Origin: Cyanophora paradoxa
Taxonomy: Eukaryota; Glaucocystophyceae; Cyanophorales; Cyanophoraceae
Assembly: GCA_004431415.1 (NCBI GenBank)
Contig: QPMI01000532.1
Coordinates: forward strand, 48,208 to 112,207
Length of the DNA stretch: 64,000 bases
Reading direction: 5' to 3'
In this document: piece after piece, positions 21,424 through 32,836 of the stretch
Position numbering within the stretch: position 1 is the stretch's first letter
Layout: each line of letters begins with the position of its first letter
Position numbers and translations under genes: made by a program
Notes under the pieces: model-generated
Told to the model about the DNA's origin: nothing
The model's input: the letters and a program-made list of their open reading frames with translations, nothing else
Database searches by the model: none

Positions 21424-24195
21424 CTACGACCAGGAGCCGTTCTGGAGCTGCTCGAGCCTCCGCTCCTCGCGCTTGAGCTGCGCGGCGGAGAGCGCGCGTC
21501 AGCCGCACAGAAAGCGAAGCGGAGCGGGGCAGAGGACAGCAGAGCAGAGGGCGCGCCTCGACCTGGCGGGCCCAGTCGGAGGTGAGGCCGACGAGCATCT
21601 CGCGGCGGCCCATCTTCTCGAGCGCCACCTGCCGGTCCATCCTGCCCGCCCAGCGTGAGCGCCGCCAGTCCGAGGGCCGGGGGCTGGGCGCACTGGGCGC
21701 GGTTGAGCTCGACCATGCGGCCCTCCTCGCGGATGTCCCGCCCGCGCTCCTCCGCTTCCTTCGCCGACTTGAGCGCGATCTGGGCGTCCAGCGCCTCGCG
21801 GATGATGCCCTGCCGCAGCCGCAGCGTGTGGCTGTTCTTCTCCAGGGGCTCCAGGGGGTACGCGGGGAGGCCGCGCCCCGCGTCCATCACGAGCGGCGGC
21901 TCGCTCCGGATCGCCTCCTTCTTGCGCTGGTTGACGTCCATCTGCATGAGGAGGTACTTCTGCAGCTCCGCGTTCTGCCGCCGCGCCAGCGCCGCCCGCC
22001 GCGACTCCTCGCTCATCGCGTGCCGGTGCCGGTCCCGCATGCTCTCCATGTGCTCCACCGTCTTGTCCAGCTTCCGCCGCAGCGCCTGCCCCCGCCCGAG
22101 TCAGTCGGGAAACGCCACGCCACGCCACGCAACGAAGGCGAAGGCGGACCGCCTCGTACTGCTCGAAGGCGATGCGGAGCGCCGCGTCGGCCTGCATCGC
22201 CCGCCGCGTCTCCATGCTGCCCCCCCGACGCTTAGTCTTAGAAAGCGAGAGGGGAGGAGGCGCCGCACCTCGGGGGCCGGGGGTACCGGGGCGCGCCGCT
22301 GGCGGGGGCGGGGCCGGACGACTGGAGGCCGGCGGAGCTCTGGGGGGGGCGGTTGTTGGAGGAGGACTGGAGGGGCCGGTTGGAGGCGGAGGTGCCGGGC
22401 GGCCGGGGCGCCGCCTCGCCGGACTGGGCGGCCTGCGCGGCCAGGTGCTCCCGCAGGCGCCGCGCGAGGGCCTCCTCCAGCGCGTCGTACGGCTGCTGCT
22501 CGATCACCAGCCGCTCCGAGCCCGCCCCGCCCCGCCCCGCGCCCCCGCCGGCAGTGGCGGCGGCCGGCCCGCCGCAGCCGACGCCTCGGCCACGGGCGGG
22601 AGCCCCGCTGAGGAGTGGATGCGGCGGCCGGCGCCGGTGCCGAGGCGGCGCATCCGGGAGCTCGCGAGGTCGCCGCGGGAGCCGGTGGCGGTGCCCGGCG
22701 CCGCCTCCTTGCCGGCCCCGCCGGCCCCGCGGCGGCGAGGACCTCGGCCATGGCGGACTGGCCGGCGGCCTGCGCCTGGGCGGTCCCGATGCGGGCGCGG
22801 AGCTCCTGCTCGAGGGCCGCGATGCGCGCCTCGCGCTCCCGCAGCTCCGCCTCGCGCCCGGCCACCTCGCCCAGCACGCGCCGCCGGACCTCAGCCTCCA
22901 GCTCCGAGCGCGTGCTGATCGCCCCCGCCTGGGGGGCCTCCCACGTCGCCTCGCCGTCCTCGGGCACGGAGGGCGGGGCCGTCTCGGGGGGCGCCCGGCT
23001 CCCCGCCGTCGCCTGCCGCCCCATCGCCATCGTCTGCGGCCGCCGCTGCGAACGAACAGCGAGCGGTCAGGCAAGCAAGCAAGCAAACAAAGAGCGTCAG
23101 GGCAGCGGCGCGCGCACCGGGGGCGCGACGGGCCGCTTGTGGTACTCGTGGCCCCACTCGAAGTCGACGGCGCGGTCGGCGAAGACAAGTGAGCCGACCC
23201 CGAAGTCGATCCTGCCGGCGCGGCCCTCGGCGAGGACTTCTCCCAGGCGCTGCACCAGGTCCCGCGTGCACGAGAAGACCTGGTCCTTGTTCAGGTCCTG
23301 CGAGAACCTGCGCCGTCCGCCCGCCCGTCAGGGCTCGAGGAGGGGCGCGGGAGGCACCCTCCGCCCAGCGCACTTGATGGCAAGCTTGGACCAGTTGACC
23401 TCCTCCGTGTGCACGTGGTTCTCGAGCGGCGGCTTCCTGTTGTGCTTGTACTCTGCCCCGCCGAGATAAGCGGGGCGCCGCGCAGCCGGTGGCGGCGGCG
23501 GCGGCGGCGGCGGCGGCACCGATGCAGTGAGTCTTGCGGAAGTTCTCGAGCAGGATCGCTACAGGGCGCTGAAACTCCTGCGCGCGCCGCCGTCAGCGGC
23601 CCGCGCTCGGCCCGCCGGGCGGGCGCCCGGCTCGCCTTCACTCCGAGGGTCCCCAGATCGACCCGCTCCTGCGCGTGGGGCCCGTCAGACGGACGCGCAC
23701 GGCGACAGCAGGCTTAGCTGCGCGGCTCAGGACCCGCCGACGGAGGTGCGAGTTCTATGACGCCTTCTATGCGGCTTCTCAAAGCATTAGGGCCGCAGCA
23801 GCGATCCGCTCCGCGGGCGGGCCGCGCAGGAGGCGGGTCGCGGCGCGGTGCGCTTGTGGGCATCGGCGTGGGCACCTTGTACCACGTCAGTTTGATGAAG
23901 TTTGTGATGAAGATGCCCTGCGAGGCACGGCGGAAGGTTAGCTGGGCGTGTGGGAGGTAGCTAGAGCAGTGCCGCCGCAGACCCGTCCCTCATCAAACGT
24001 GGCCCTTGCCCAGGACGTGATTGCATCCCACACGCGTGCGAACATCTGGGCATCGGCCCGAGATCTTCGCTTGCCTGCGCCGGAGCGAAGTGAGCGGCGA
24101 CCGGGCGCATGAGCCCCTTATTGTCGCTTCTAGATGAAGAGGCGCTGCGCACTCTGAGCGCAGTCAGCGAAGAGCTGCGCTGTGCTGTAGCTCAT
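21424..24195 (-). CDS. CCDC81-type protein with two HU-like domains and coiled coils
   Basis: CCDC81-family proteins carry an HU-fold pair and are associated with centrosomes and cilia. The ATG at 24195 opens MSYSTAQLFADCAQS. Splicing joins it to FARVWDAITSWARATFDEGR and GIFITNFIKLTWYK, matching the W-x-x-I, G-x-x-I-x-x-F pattern of HU domain 1. Then come VDLGTLGVKA, EFQRPVAILLENFRKTHC, KHNRKPPLENHVHTEEVNW and the second HU domain, FSQDLNKDQVFSCTRDLVQR, LGEVLAEGRAGRIDFGVGSL, VFADRAVDFEWGHEYHKRPV. The long C-terminal part is helical: REAELREREARIAALEQELR, MESMRDRHRHAMSEESRRA, LRQGIIREALDAQIALKSAK, EKMGRREMLVGLTSDWARQV. It ends QLKREERRLEQLQNGSWS with the stop at 21424-21426. The divergent PPR gene starts 87 bases away. 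Confidence 0.75.
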
Positions 24196-24281
24196 GGTTC
24201 CCTTCTTAGCAGTGTAGGGGGGTAGACGTTTGTCAAGCAAGGGCTGCGAACGAAGCACCTGCCCAAGGTCGAAGGGCCCGA

Positions 24282-27200
24282 ATGGCGTTCGTGGGCGCCG
24301 CGGGCCCGCCCCGACTGGTATGGGCGGTGCCTTCTCTCGCTTCGGGGCTGTCCCCGCGGAGCACAAGTCGAACCGCTGCTTCCCCTTGTCCGCCGCGGAG
24401 GTGGCTGCAGAATGCAAGGAGGCGCTTCATTAGCGGGCGGCGACCTGCCGCTTGCCTCTCCGGTGCGCCAGCGCGGCCGCGCGGGGCGCACGCGGCCCTG
24501 GCTGATACTTGCTCACGGGCACGTGTGTGCGCAGCGCACGGCCGGCGGACGCCTGCAGTCACCCCCCGGACCGCAATAGTAGCTTCGAGCAGTGGCCAGC
24601 GGTTAGAAAGCCCGGGGCCGGAGCCGGTCAAGCGGCTCAACAGCCCGCCTCGATCCCCTTCCCCCAAGCAGCGGTCGCCGTCCCCGTGGCCGAACTCGGT
24701 CCCGCCGGCAAGTTTGAGCGAGCCGGTCCGGTGGCCGAGCGCCCCCCGCCGCTCGAGGGCAGCCGGCGCGGACCTGTCAGTAGCTTTTGATCTCGCGAGG
24801 CGGCGCTACGAGCAGCTCGTGCAGGGCTCTGCCGGCGAACAAGGAGGCTCCATAGTAGATACAAGAGCCTACAACGATGTGCGCCGGCCTCCGCACGCGT
24901 GCCGTGCGCGCGCATTCGAACCGCCGGTTGCAGATAATCCTGACCTCGCTGGAGTGCGGGGAGTGGACGCTGGCTCTGACGCTGTACGAGGACTGCAAGC
25001 TGCGCTCGCGACCCAACATAGTCACCTTCAACATCCTTATCAAGGCACGCCGCGACGCACGCCGCACGCCGGGCGCGGCGCGGGCCTGATGTGGCGCGGC
25101 GCGGCGCAGGGGATGTGCGAGTGCGGGCAGCTGGGCCTGGCGTTCCGCGTGTTGGAGGAGATGGAGCTGGAGGGCGTGTCGCGGGACTCGATCACCTTCG
25201 GCACGCTCATCGCCGGCTGCGTCCGCCGCGGCAAGGTCGACCTCGCCCTCAAGCTCTACTCCAAGATGAAGCAGGCGCGCCGCGCGCGCTCGCTCCGCTC
25301 CTCTCCCAAAGCGCCGAGCCGCGCCCCCGTTCCGTTCCCGCAGGCGCCCGGCGTTCAGGTCACGAACCCCGTCTACAGCGCGATCATCGGGTACCCCCGC
25401 TTCCTTTTCCCGCCTTTTGCTTCCTTTTGCTGAGGGGCGGGCAGGGGCCTCGGGGGCGCGGGGCGGCTGGAGGAGGCGCTGGCGGTGTTCAACGAGATGA
25501 AGGCGGGGTCGACGTGCCCCGACATCGTCACCTACAACGCCGTCCTCGTCCGCCCCGCCCCGCCCCTTCCCGCCTCACCTTCCTCCGCCTCGAACAGCCC
25601 CGCAGTCCTCGTGCGCCAAGGCCGGCCTCCCGGACCTCGTCCTTGCCCTCTTCGACGCCCTCAAGGAGGCCGGGTACCCCCCTTCCCCCCCGCCTTTCTT
25701 TCCTGCCTTCCCTTAGAGTTGGCAGTGTGGCGCCGACGGGCCACACGTACAACATCGCGATGGACGCGCTGGGGCGGGCGGGGCGCCTGCGGGAGGCCCT
25801 CGCGATGCTCCCGGCCATGCGCGCCGCCGGCCTCCTCCCCGACACCGTCACCTTCACCGTCCGTACCCCGCTCCCATCCCATCCCCCCTCCCTCCGCCGG
25901 CTCTGAAGACTCGGCTCTGCAGACGCTGATCGACGCGAGCGTGCGGGCGGGCGAGCTGGACCGCGCACTCGCGCTCTTCGACGAGATGAAGATCGCCGCG
26001 CTGGACGGCGCCGAGCCGGCGCCCCCCTCGCCCCCGCCCGAGGCCTCCGCGCTGCCCGTCCCCTCCTCCTCCCCCGCGGGGGGCTCCCCCTCCCGCCGGG
26101 CGAACCCCCGCGTCCGCCCCAACGTCCACACCTACAGGTACCCCCCGTCCCCCGCGCCCGCCCGCCCAGCGCGCCCCGCCGGCGCTGACGGGGCCGGCGC
26201 GCAGCACGCTCATCAAGGGCTTCTCCCGCGCCAACCGCCCCGCGGACGCCTTCCGGTCCGCCCCGCCCCGCCCTTCTTAGCTCCGCCCTTTCTTAAGGGG
26301 GGTACGGCAGGCTCTTCGAGGAGATGAAGAGGGCGCACATCCGCCCCAACGCGCACGCGTACACGGCGCTGATCGACGCCTGCGTCCGATCCCGCAAGCT
26401 CGCCCGCGCCCGCCAGCTCTTCGACGAGATGCGCGCCGGGCGCGCCGGCGCCGGCGCGCGCCCGACGACCGTGACCTACAACGCGATCATCAACGGGCTC
26501 TGCCGCGCGCGGACGGCCGCGGAGATGGACGCGGCGTTCGCGCTGGTGGACGAGATGAAGCGCGACGGGGCGTACGCCAAGCCGAACGCGACGACCTTCA
26601 ACACGCTGCTCGCCGGCTGCGCGCGCACGCGGGACGCGGCGCGGGCCGTCCGCACGGTGCTGGAGATGCAGGAGCGGGGCCTGGAGCCCGACCTGCGCAC
26701 GTACAACGCGCTCATCGCGCTCTTCGCGGGCGAGGGGCGCCTCGACAAGGCCCTCCAGGTGCGCTCCGAGCGCGCCACCGCCTTCCATCTCGGGGCCGGG
26801 ACGGCTAGGCGAGAGGGGACGCGCCCGCTCACCGCTCCGGCTGCAGGTGCTCGCGCACATGGAGGGCGTGGGAATGGACCCCGACCAGGTCACCTACAAC
26901 TCCCTCCTCGAGGCCTACGTGCGTGCATCAAATCTAATCCGCGACCAAATCTAATCCGCGATCGAATATGCGCGCATGCAAGCTGGGCCCGCGTCCCCTC
27001 CTAACACAGCCGGGCGGGGCAGGTGGTGCGGGGGGACCTGACCTCCGCGCGGCGCCTCCTCCGCTTCCTCGAGCGCGGCGCCGTCTTCACGGTCACCTCC
27101 GGCCCGGGCTCCCCGGCCCCGGCCGCACCGGCCGCCCCGCAGGCGGAGGAGGAGCGGCCCTGGTGCCCCGTCCTCATCGGCAACTTCCTCCCCTTCCTCG

Positions 27201-27817
27201 CCCCTCGGAAGAACAAGGCGGCCCCGGCCACGGCCGCCCCCGAGGAGGCGGTCCCGCCCTCGCCCTCGCCCTCGGCGCTGGCGCCGCGGGCGCGGGCCAA
27301 GCCGGTTGTGAGGGCGGACGCGGTCTCGTACGGGACGGTGATGCGGGGCCTCCTGGCGGCCGGCGAGCCCGAGGAGGCCTGGGCCCTCTACCGCTCCCTC
27401 AAGGCCGCCTGCGCCCCGGGGCCCAAGGGTACGAGCGAGAGGGATGAGGGTACAGCGTTCAAGCTAACGGGAGGGGGGTACAGCGTTCGGGATGGCGCTG
27501 GAGGCGTGCGAGGGGGCGGGGCGGCCCGAGTGGGCGGTGGAGGTCTTCGAGGACATGCGCCGCGCCGGCGAGCCCGAGGAGGTGCTTATTGGTTTCTAAT
27601 AAGAGCTCCTCTTATTTGTTGTTGGTTTCTAATATGGTTTGGTTCTCAGCGGATCCGGGAGCGCAAGGCGCGCTTCAAGTCGCTCGTGTTCACTGCCTCC
27701 GAGATCTGGAAGCGCTGGGAGCGCCTCAACCCGGCGCCCCCAACCGCATCCCGCGCCCGCGCCGCCCCCGCCCCCGCACCGCGCGCCCCGGGCCGCTTCG
27801 AGCCCCGCGGGGCGTAG
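24282..27817 (+). CDS. P-class pentatricopeptide repeat (PPR) protein, probably organellar
   Basis: PPR proteins bind organellar RNA, one base per repeat. The N-terminal 170 residues are rich in Arg, Ser and Ala with few acidic residues, which would suit a transit peptide. After the intron at about 24876-24934 the repeats begin: TRAYNDIILTSLECGEWTLA, PNIVTFNILIKA, DSITFGTLIAGCVRRGKVDL, VTNPVYSAIIG, CPDIVTYNAVL, APTGHTYNIAMDALGRAGRL, LPDTVTFTTLIDASVRAGEL, RPNVHTYSTLIKGFSRANRP, RPNAHAYTALIDACVRSRKL, RPTTVTYNAIINGLCRARTA, KPNATTFNTLLAGCARTRDA, EPDLRTYNALIALFAGEGRL, DPDQVTYNSLLEAYVVRGDL and ADAVSYGTVMRGLLAAGEPE. So about 14 PPR units are visible. Introns often fall inside or between repeats. The C-terminal tail is Ala/Pro-rich, with the stop at 27815-27817. 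Confidence 0.9.
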
Positions 27818-28198
27818 CCCCGCCGGCCGCTCGCTCCGACGGCCGCTGTAATTTATGCTATCGACCTTAGGTACAGCACAGCAGAATATTTCATTTCCAT
27901 TTCCAGATTACATGTACGTCCCTAAAGTTAACGAATCATCTCATCCTATGTACTGTCGTCGACTGCCTGCCTGTCTTCTGGCCCCTAAACAATGGGGCGG
28001 CATCGCTGAGTTGGCTCCTGATCCTAACAAACTGTACTCGTCGGCCCCTCGGGAGTGGGGCGGCATCGCCAAGCCGCTCTGCTAGCTGGCTAGCTAGCTT
28101 CAGCTAGCGCTCGCCCTCGGCTGGCGTCTCGCACTGCGGCAAGCAAGGGCAAGCTCAAACCCGCTCGAGCTTGAGCGCGGGCTCGGGACTAAGACCCC
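27818..28198. other. Intergenic, convergent gene ends
   Basis: Contains a near-duplicate pair, GGGGCGGCATCGC at about 27991 and 28048, and GCTAGCTAGCTAGC-type palindromic sequence near 28083. No gene was seen. Confidence 0.5.
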
Positions 28199-31100
28199 TC
28201 AGGGCGCGGCGGGGGCGAGGTAGTAGACGGAGTCGCGGCAGGCGAGGAGCGTGGCCACGTCCTCCACCACGTCGCCCCGCTCCGAGACGAGCACCTGGGC
28301 CCCCTCCAGCGCCCGGCCCCGCACCCGCCCCAGCCGCCCCGCCGCCTCCTCCAGCAGCTCCTCCATCTGAAGTGGGAGTGAGTGAGCCGGGTACATGAAA
28401 AGAACGGGGGGGGGGTTAGAGGGCGCGCCGTGTCGGGGCAGGCGAGGACGACCCCGCGGGCCTCCTTCCACACGCGGATCGAGAGCTGCTTGCGCCGCGC
28501 CCCAGCCCCCGCGGAGGCGGCGGAGGGGCCGGACGCCTTTGCTGAGCCGGCGGCCGGCGCGGTGGCGGGCGCCGACGCCGCCGCCGCCGGCTGCTGCTCG
28601 GCGGCCGCCTCGGGCTCTGGCTCGACAGCGCGACCCTCGATGCGTGCCAGCGCCGCCCGCGCCGCGCGCGCCGCCGCCGCGTCGGGGGCCGCGCAGGCGG
28701 CGGCCAGCGCGGCCTGTGCCCCCGCGGCCTCGAACAGGGGCGCCGCGTCGGCGCTCCAGAGGCTCCCCAGGGCGCTCGCCGCGCTGCGGGTCGCCGCGGG
28801 GCACGCCAGAAGCTCGACGAGGGCGGCCAGGGGCGCCGGGCTGGCCTCCAGGGCCCGCGCGCGGCCGGCCTCGCTGCCCTCCGCCGTGTTGCCGAGGGCG
28901 GCGGCGGCGGCGGCGCGGGCCTCGGGCGGGGCGGCCGGGTCGGCGAGGAGGGCGGCGAGGGGCGCGGCGGCGGCGGCGGAGACCTCGGCCTGCACGTGGG
29001 GAGAGAGCGCCAGGTCGCCCAGGGCCCCCGCCGCGGCGGCGCGCAGCGGGGCCGGCCACGGCGCCTCCAGGAGCGGGCAGAGGGCGGGGACGGCGCCCTC
29101 GTCCCTCAGCTCCACGCGCAGCTCCTCTGCGAGCGCCGTTAGGGGCGGGCGAGGCGGGCGGGGCGGGCAAGAGGGGCGCGCCGAGGTACGCGAGGTTGGC
29201 GGCGAGGCCGCAGCAGCGTTCCAGCAGCGCCGCCGCCGCAGCCGCCGCCGCGCCCTCCTCCGCCGGGCCCGCCGCCCCCGCAGCCGCCGCCCGCTCAACG
29301 AGGCCCACAAGAGTGCGGGCCCCACCAGCGCGGGCGACAGCCCGCACGCCGGCCTCGGCCGCCTCCTGGCCCGACGCTGCCGGGCGTCAGCGCGGGCGGG
29401 CGTGCGGGGCGGGACGGGAAGAGCGGGGGCGCACCCGTGTAGGCAGTGACGTTCAGGAGAGCGCCGAGGGAGTGCTCCACCGCCTCCCCGCGCGGCCCGC
29501 TCCGCAGCTGCGCGCGCCGCCTCAGAAACAGAGGCGGACGGCTGAGTCGAGAACGGGGGGGCTTCTACGCACGAGGGCGACAAGGCTGGGGACGCCCCCC
29601 GCCCCCACGATCTCCTCGCGGCAGCCCTCTGCGCGCGCGCGGAGCGGCCGGCCGGTTGGTCGGCCAGCGAACGGCGTACCCCGAAGGCGCGCAGCAAAGG
29701 CGTGCGTACCCTCCACGGAGAGGTTCTCGACCGCCAGCGCCGCCACTGCCGCCGTATCTACCGCCCGCCCGCCCCGTGAGCACTTCGCTTCGCCATGTTT
29801 CGCTTCGTGAAACTTCGGCCTGCGCACTCTCGGAGCGGAGGAGCTGGAGGACGGGGCGCACTCCGCCCTGAACCCGCACCTCCGCCGCCCCGCGCTCTGC
29901 GGCGCCTCCCACTTAAGAAAGGCGCGTGGCGGGCAGCGGAGGAGGCGGCGGACCGCTCTCGAATGCGAAGGCTGCGATGGCGGCGAGGGCGGCGGCGCGG
30001 GCCTCGCCGGCGGGGCGCTGGAGAAGCGCCACGAGGCTCGCCACGGCGCCCCGCGTCCTCAGGTCCGAGTGCAGCGCCTCTGCCGGCCGCGTCGGCGCCC
30101 AGAGATCAGAAGGAAGGGGGCGGGGTAGGGCAGAGCAGCGCGGACCGTCGCGGGCGAGCTCGGCCACGAGGAGGGCTCCGGCGACGCCTGCGCCCTCCGC
30201 GCCGGCCGCCAGGTGCCGCGCCACCGCCGCCGCCCCGCGCTCAGCCTTCGCGGCCGCTGCCACAGCCTCCACTGCGCCCGCCCGGGGTCTCAGCGGGCGA
30301 AGGAGCGAAGGGCGGGCAAGGGGGCCGGGGAGGCGGACGGTGGTCGGCGGCAAGGTTGCGGAGGCAGGAGAGGGCCGAGCGGGCGGCCTCGGGGCAGGTG
30401 CCCTCCGGCGGGCCCGCCAGGAACCGCAGGAGCTCGCGGGGGGCCCCCGCCCGGAGCAGCTCCCCGTGCCACGCCTCTGCCGCCGGCCCCGCCCGGTGAG
30501 CGGAGGGAGCGGCCGGAGGCGCCGCCGCGGGGGGCACCGTCGTCAGAGAGTACATCGAGGAGGCGGGCGGCGGCCGGCGGCATGTGCCCGCTGCACCCGA
30601 GGGCCCGCAGCGCGCGGAGTGAGCCCGCCACGGGCCCCGACCCCTCCCTCTCCTCGCCCTCCTCCGCCCGCGTCTCCTCCGCTAGGCGCGCCCGCGCGGC
30701 CGCTGCAGGGAACATCAGCGGCGAACCGAAGCGAAGCAGACAGGCGTGACGCAGCGCAGGCGCGCACGGTGGAGGGAGAGCTGGGCGAGGAGGTCGATTG
30801 CGTTCACGACGACGCCCCTGCGGACCGTGTCGCGGTGGCCAAGCAGCCGCGAGACGGCCGCGAGCGCCCCCGGCCGTCCCAGCACCCGCCCAGCCACGCC
30901 CTCCAGGTCTGGGTGGGAAGGAGGGAAGGAAGGCTTAGCCGTCGGCTTGGGCGGGGCGCGGGGCGGCGACGAGGCGGGGCGGGGGGTACCGGCGCGGGCG
31001 CATTCGCCGAGGAGGTGGATGAGCGAGCCGACGGGCAGCTGCACGCGCACCGCGGACGCCTGCCGCACGCGCGTCAGCAGCCAGCCAGGCCCGGACCACG

Positions 31101-32494
31101 GACGCGTGCACGGCGGGCGGGGCGGGCCTCGGGGCTGCAGAGGAGGGGTAGGGCGAAGTCCGCGAGGCCGCCCTCAAGCACGCCCCTCCACTTGGCGGCT
31201 GCCGGCGGCGCCCCGTCAGCCCCGGCGGCGCGGCGCGGATCGGGCCGGATCGGGCCGGATCGAGTCGGGTCCAAGGGGCGGCGCACGGCCGTCGGGGATC
31301 TCGGCGACGGCGAGAAGGGCCTTGTTCAGGGGCGCCCCGAGCCCCTCGGCCTCCGCCAGCCCCCGAGCGTACTCCACCAGCGCCCGCGCCCGCTCCCCGT
31401 CCACCGCCCCGTCCTCGTACCCCTCCTCCCCGCCGCTCGCGCTGCCGTCCTCGCCCGCTGCCTCCTCCTTCTCCTCCTCATCCTCCTCCTTCTCCTCGGC
31501 CTGACCTCGCTTTGCCGGCCGCTTCGGCGCCGGTTTAGCGGCCGCCTTGCCTCCCGCCGCCGCCTTGCTCCCGGCGCCGGCGGCGGCCGATTTCGGAGGA
31601 CGGCCCGGGCCGCGCTTCTTGGGGGCCTCTTCCTGTGGCTTTGCCACGGCATCTGCGGCGGCGGCGTGTGAGCAGCAGCGAACAGAGGGGCGTGAAGGAT
31701 GAACGAGACGCGCCGCTCTGTTCCTTCTCAGACTCGCTGCTGCTGCTGCTGCTGCTGCTGCTCTGGCTTGCCTCGCTCTCGCTGGCGCTGCTGACCTCAT
31801 CGCGCTTCGCGGGAGCCGCGCGCTGGCGCTTTGCTGCTGGTTCGGCTTTGCTTGCGGCAGGCGGCTTGGCACGAGCACCCTTCGCACTCGTTGGCTTGGC
31901 CGGTGCGGTTTTAGGCGCCTGTGCACGCGCGCGCCGCGCGACACCGGCCTTCTTGGTCGCCTCCTCTGCGGCGCTGGGCGTCAAGCGAGGAAAGAGTCCG
32001 CAGTGGACCGCAAAGAGCACCACCGGACTCGCTCTCGCTCGACTTGCTCGACTCTTCAGCTCCGCTCTCGCTGCTGCTCTCTTTCTTCTTCTCGTCCTTG
32101 GACTCGGCGCCGCTCGACGCCTTGTCCGCCTCCTCCATCTTGATCCGCTTCGGGGCTGTGGCGGCCAGTTAGCTACGGGGCCGGGGCGTGCACGCGGGGC
32201 GGGCAACAGACCGCTAACACGGGTCGTGCGAGTCGCTGCCGCCTTCGGCTTGGAGGTAGTCGCCGGCACGGTCGCCGCCTCGGCCTTCGCGGGCGCGGAC
32301 TTGGCCGCGGGTTCGCTCAGCTGCCTGCGTTTCCGATTCCAGACGATAGCTTTCGGCTGTTCTTCGTTCGAAGAAGCGGCGCTGCGCTCCTCGTCCGCCG
32401 CCTCCTTCGCCTTCGACGCGCCCGCGAGGCGCGCCGACGCGCGGGGCGTGCCGCGATTCGCAGCCGCAGGTGCTCGCGTCTTCGCCTTCGCCAT
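28199..32494 (-). CDS. Armadillo-repeat protein with AT-hook and acidic/Ser-rich N-terminus
   Basis: The ATG at 32494 opens MAKAKTRAPAAANRG. The N-terminal 300 residues or so are Lys/Ala-rich and alternate with acidic Ser tracts; KKRGPGRPPKSA is an AT-hook, suggesting DNA or chromatin contact. Armadillo-like helical repeats follow across many exons: PVGSLIHLLGECARA, LEGVAGRVLGRPGALAAVSR, GVVVNAIDLLAQLSLHRA, SLRALRALGCSGHMPPAAAR, ELLRFLAGPPEGTCPEAARS, LRTRGAVASLVALLQRPAGE, GAGGVPSLVALVRRSPPVLD, RAGGARTLVGLVERAAAAGA, RDEGAVPALCPLLEAPWPAP and ARALEASPAPLAALVELLAC. The C-terminus reads GDVVEDVATLLACRDSVYYL with the stop at about 28199. Two adjacent genes, a nuclear basic protein and an ARM protein, are possible, but I found no stop or start separating them that splicing does not remove. 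Confidence 0.7.
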
Positions 32495-32836
32495 CTCGCG
32501 CGATCGCCTCGATGCCGAGGAGCCGCTGAGTGAGTTGCGAAGTTGGCGGGAGTTCTGGGGGGTACGCGTCAACCAGACTACCTGGGTCACCGCGCGACTA
32601 ATACTGTACATGCTGCCGACGTCGCACCATAGCAAATCTGGCTAGCTACGAGCAATTCTGCGTTCTGCGCACGCCAAGACTCGTTCGCCACGCCGCCCAC
32701 AGCCACTGCCTCGCTGTCTGGAATCTCGCTGCCCCGCAATCCCGAGCCGCGCCCCCGGACGCAAAGAAAAACCTCGTCTATACAATACAAGCCGGTAATA
32801 GAGGGGCGGGAGGAGGTGAGCAGCCGGAGGGGCGGG
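32495..32836. other. Intergenic between two same-strand genes
   Basis: No gene or repeat was seen. It should hold the promoter of the armadillo gene. Confidence 0.5.

Noticed and set aside
28189-29697. 502-codon open frame on the minus strand
   Set aside because: It runs through introns of the armadillo gene; only parts of it are real exons, and the rest is GC-driven openness.
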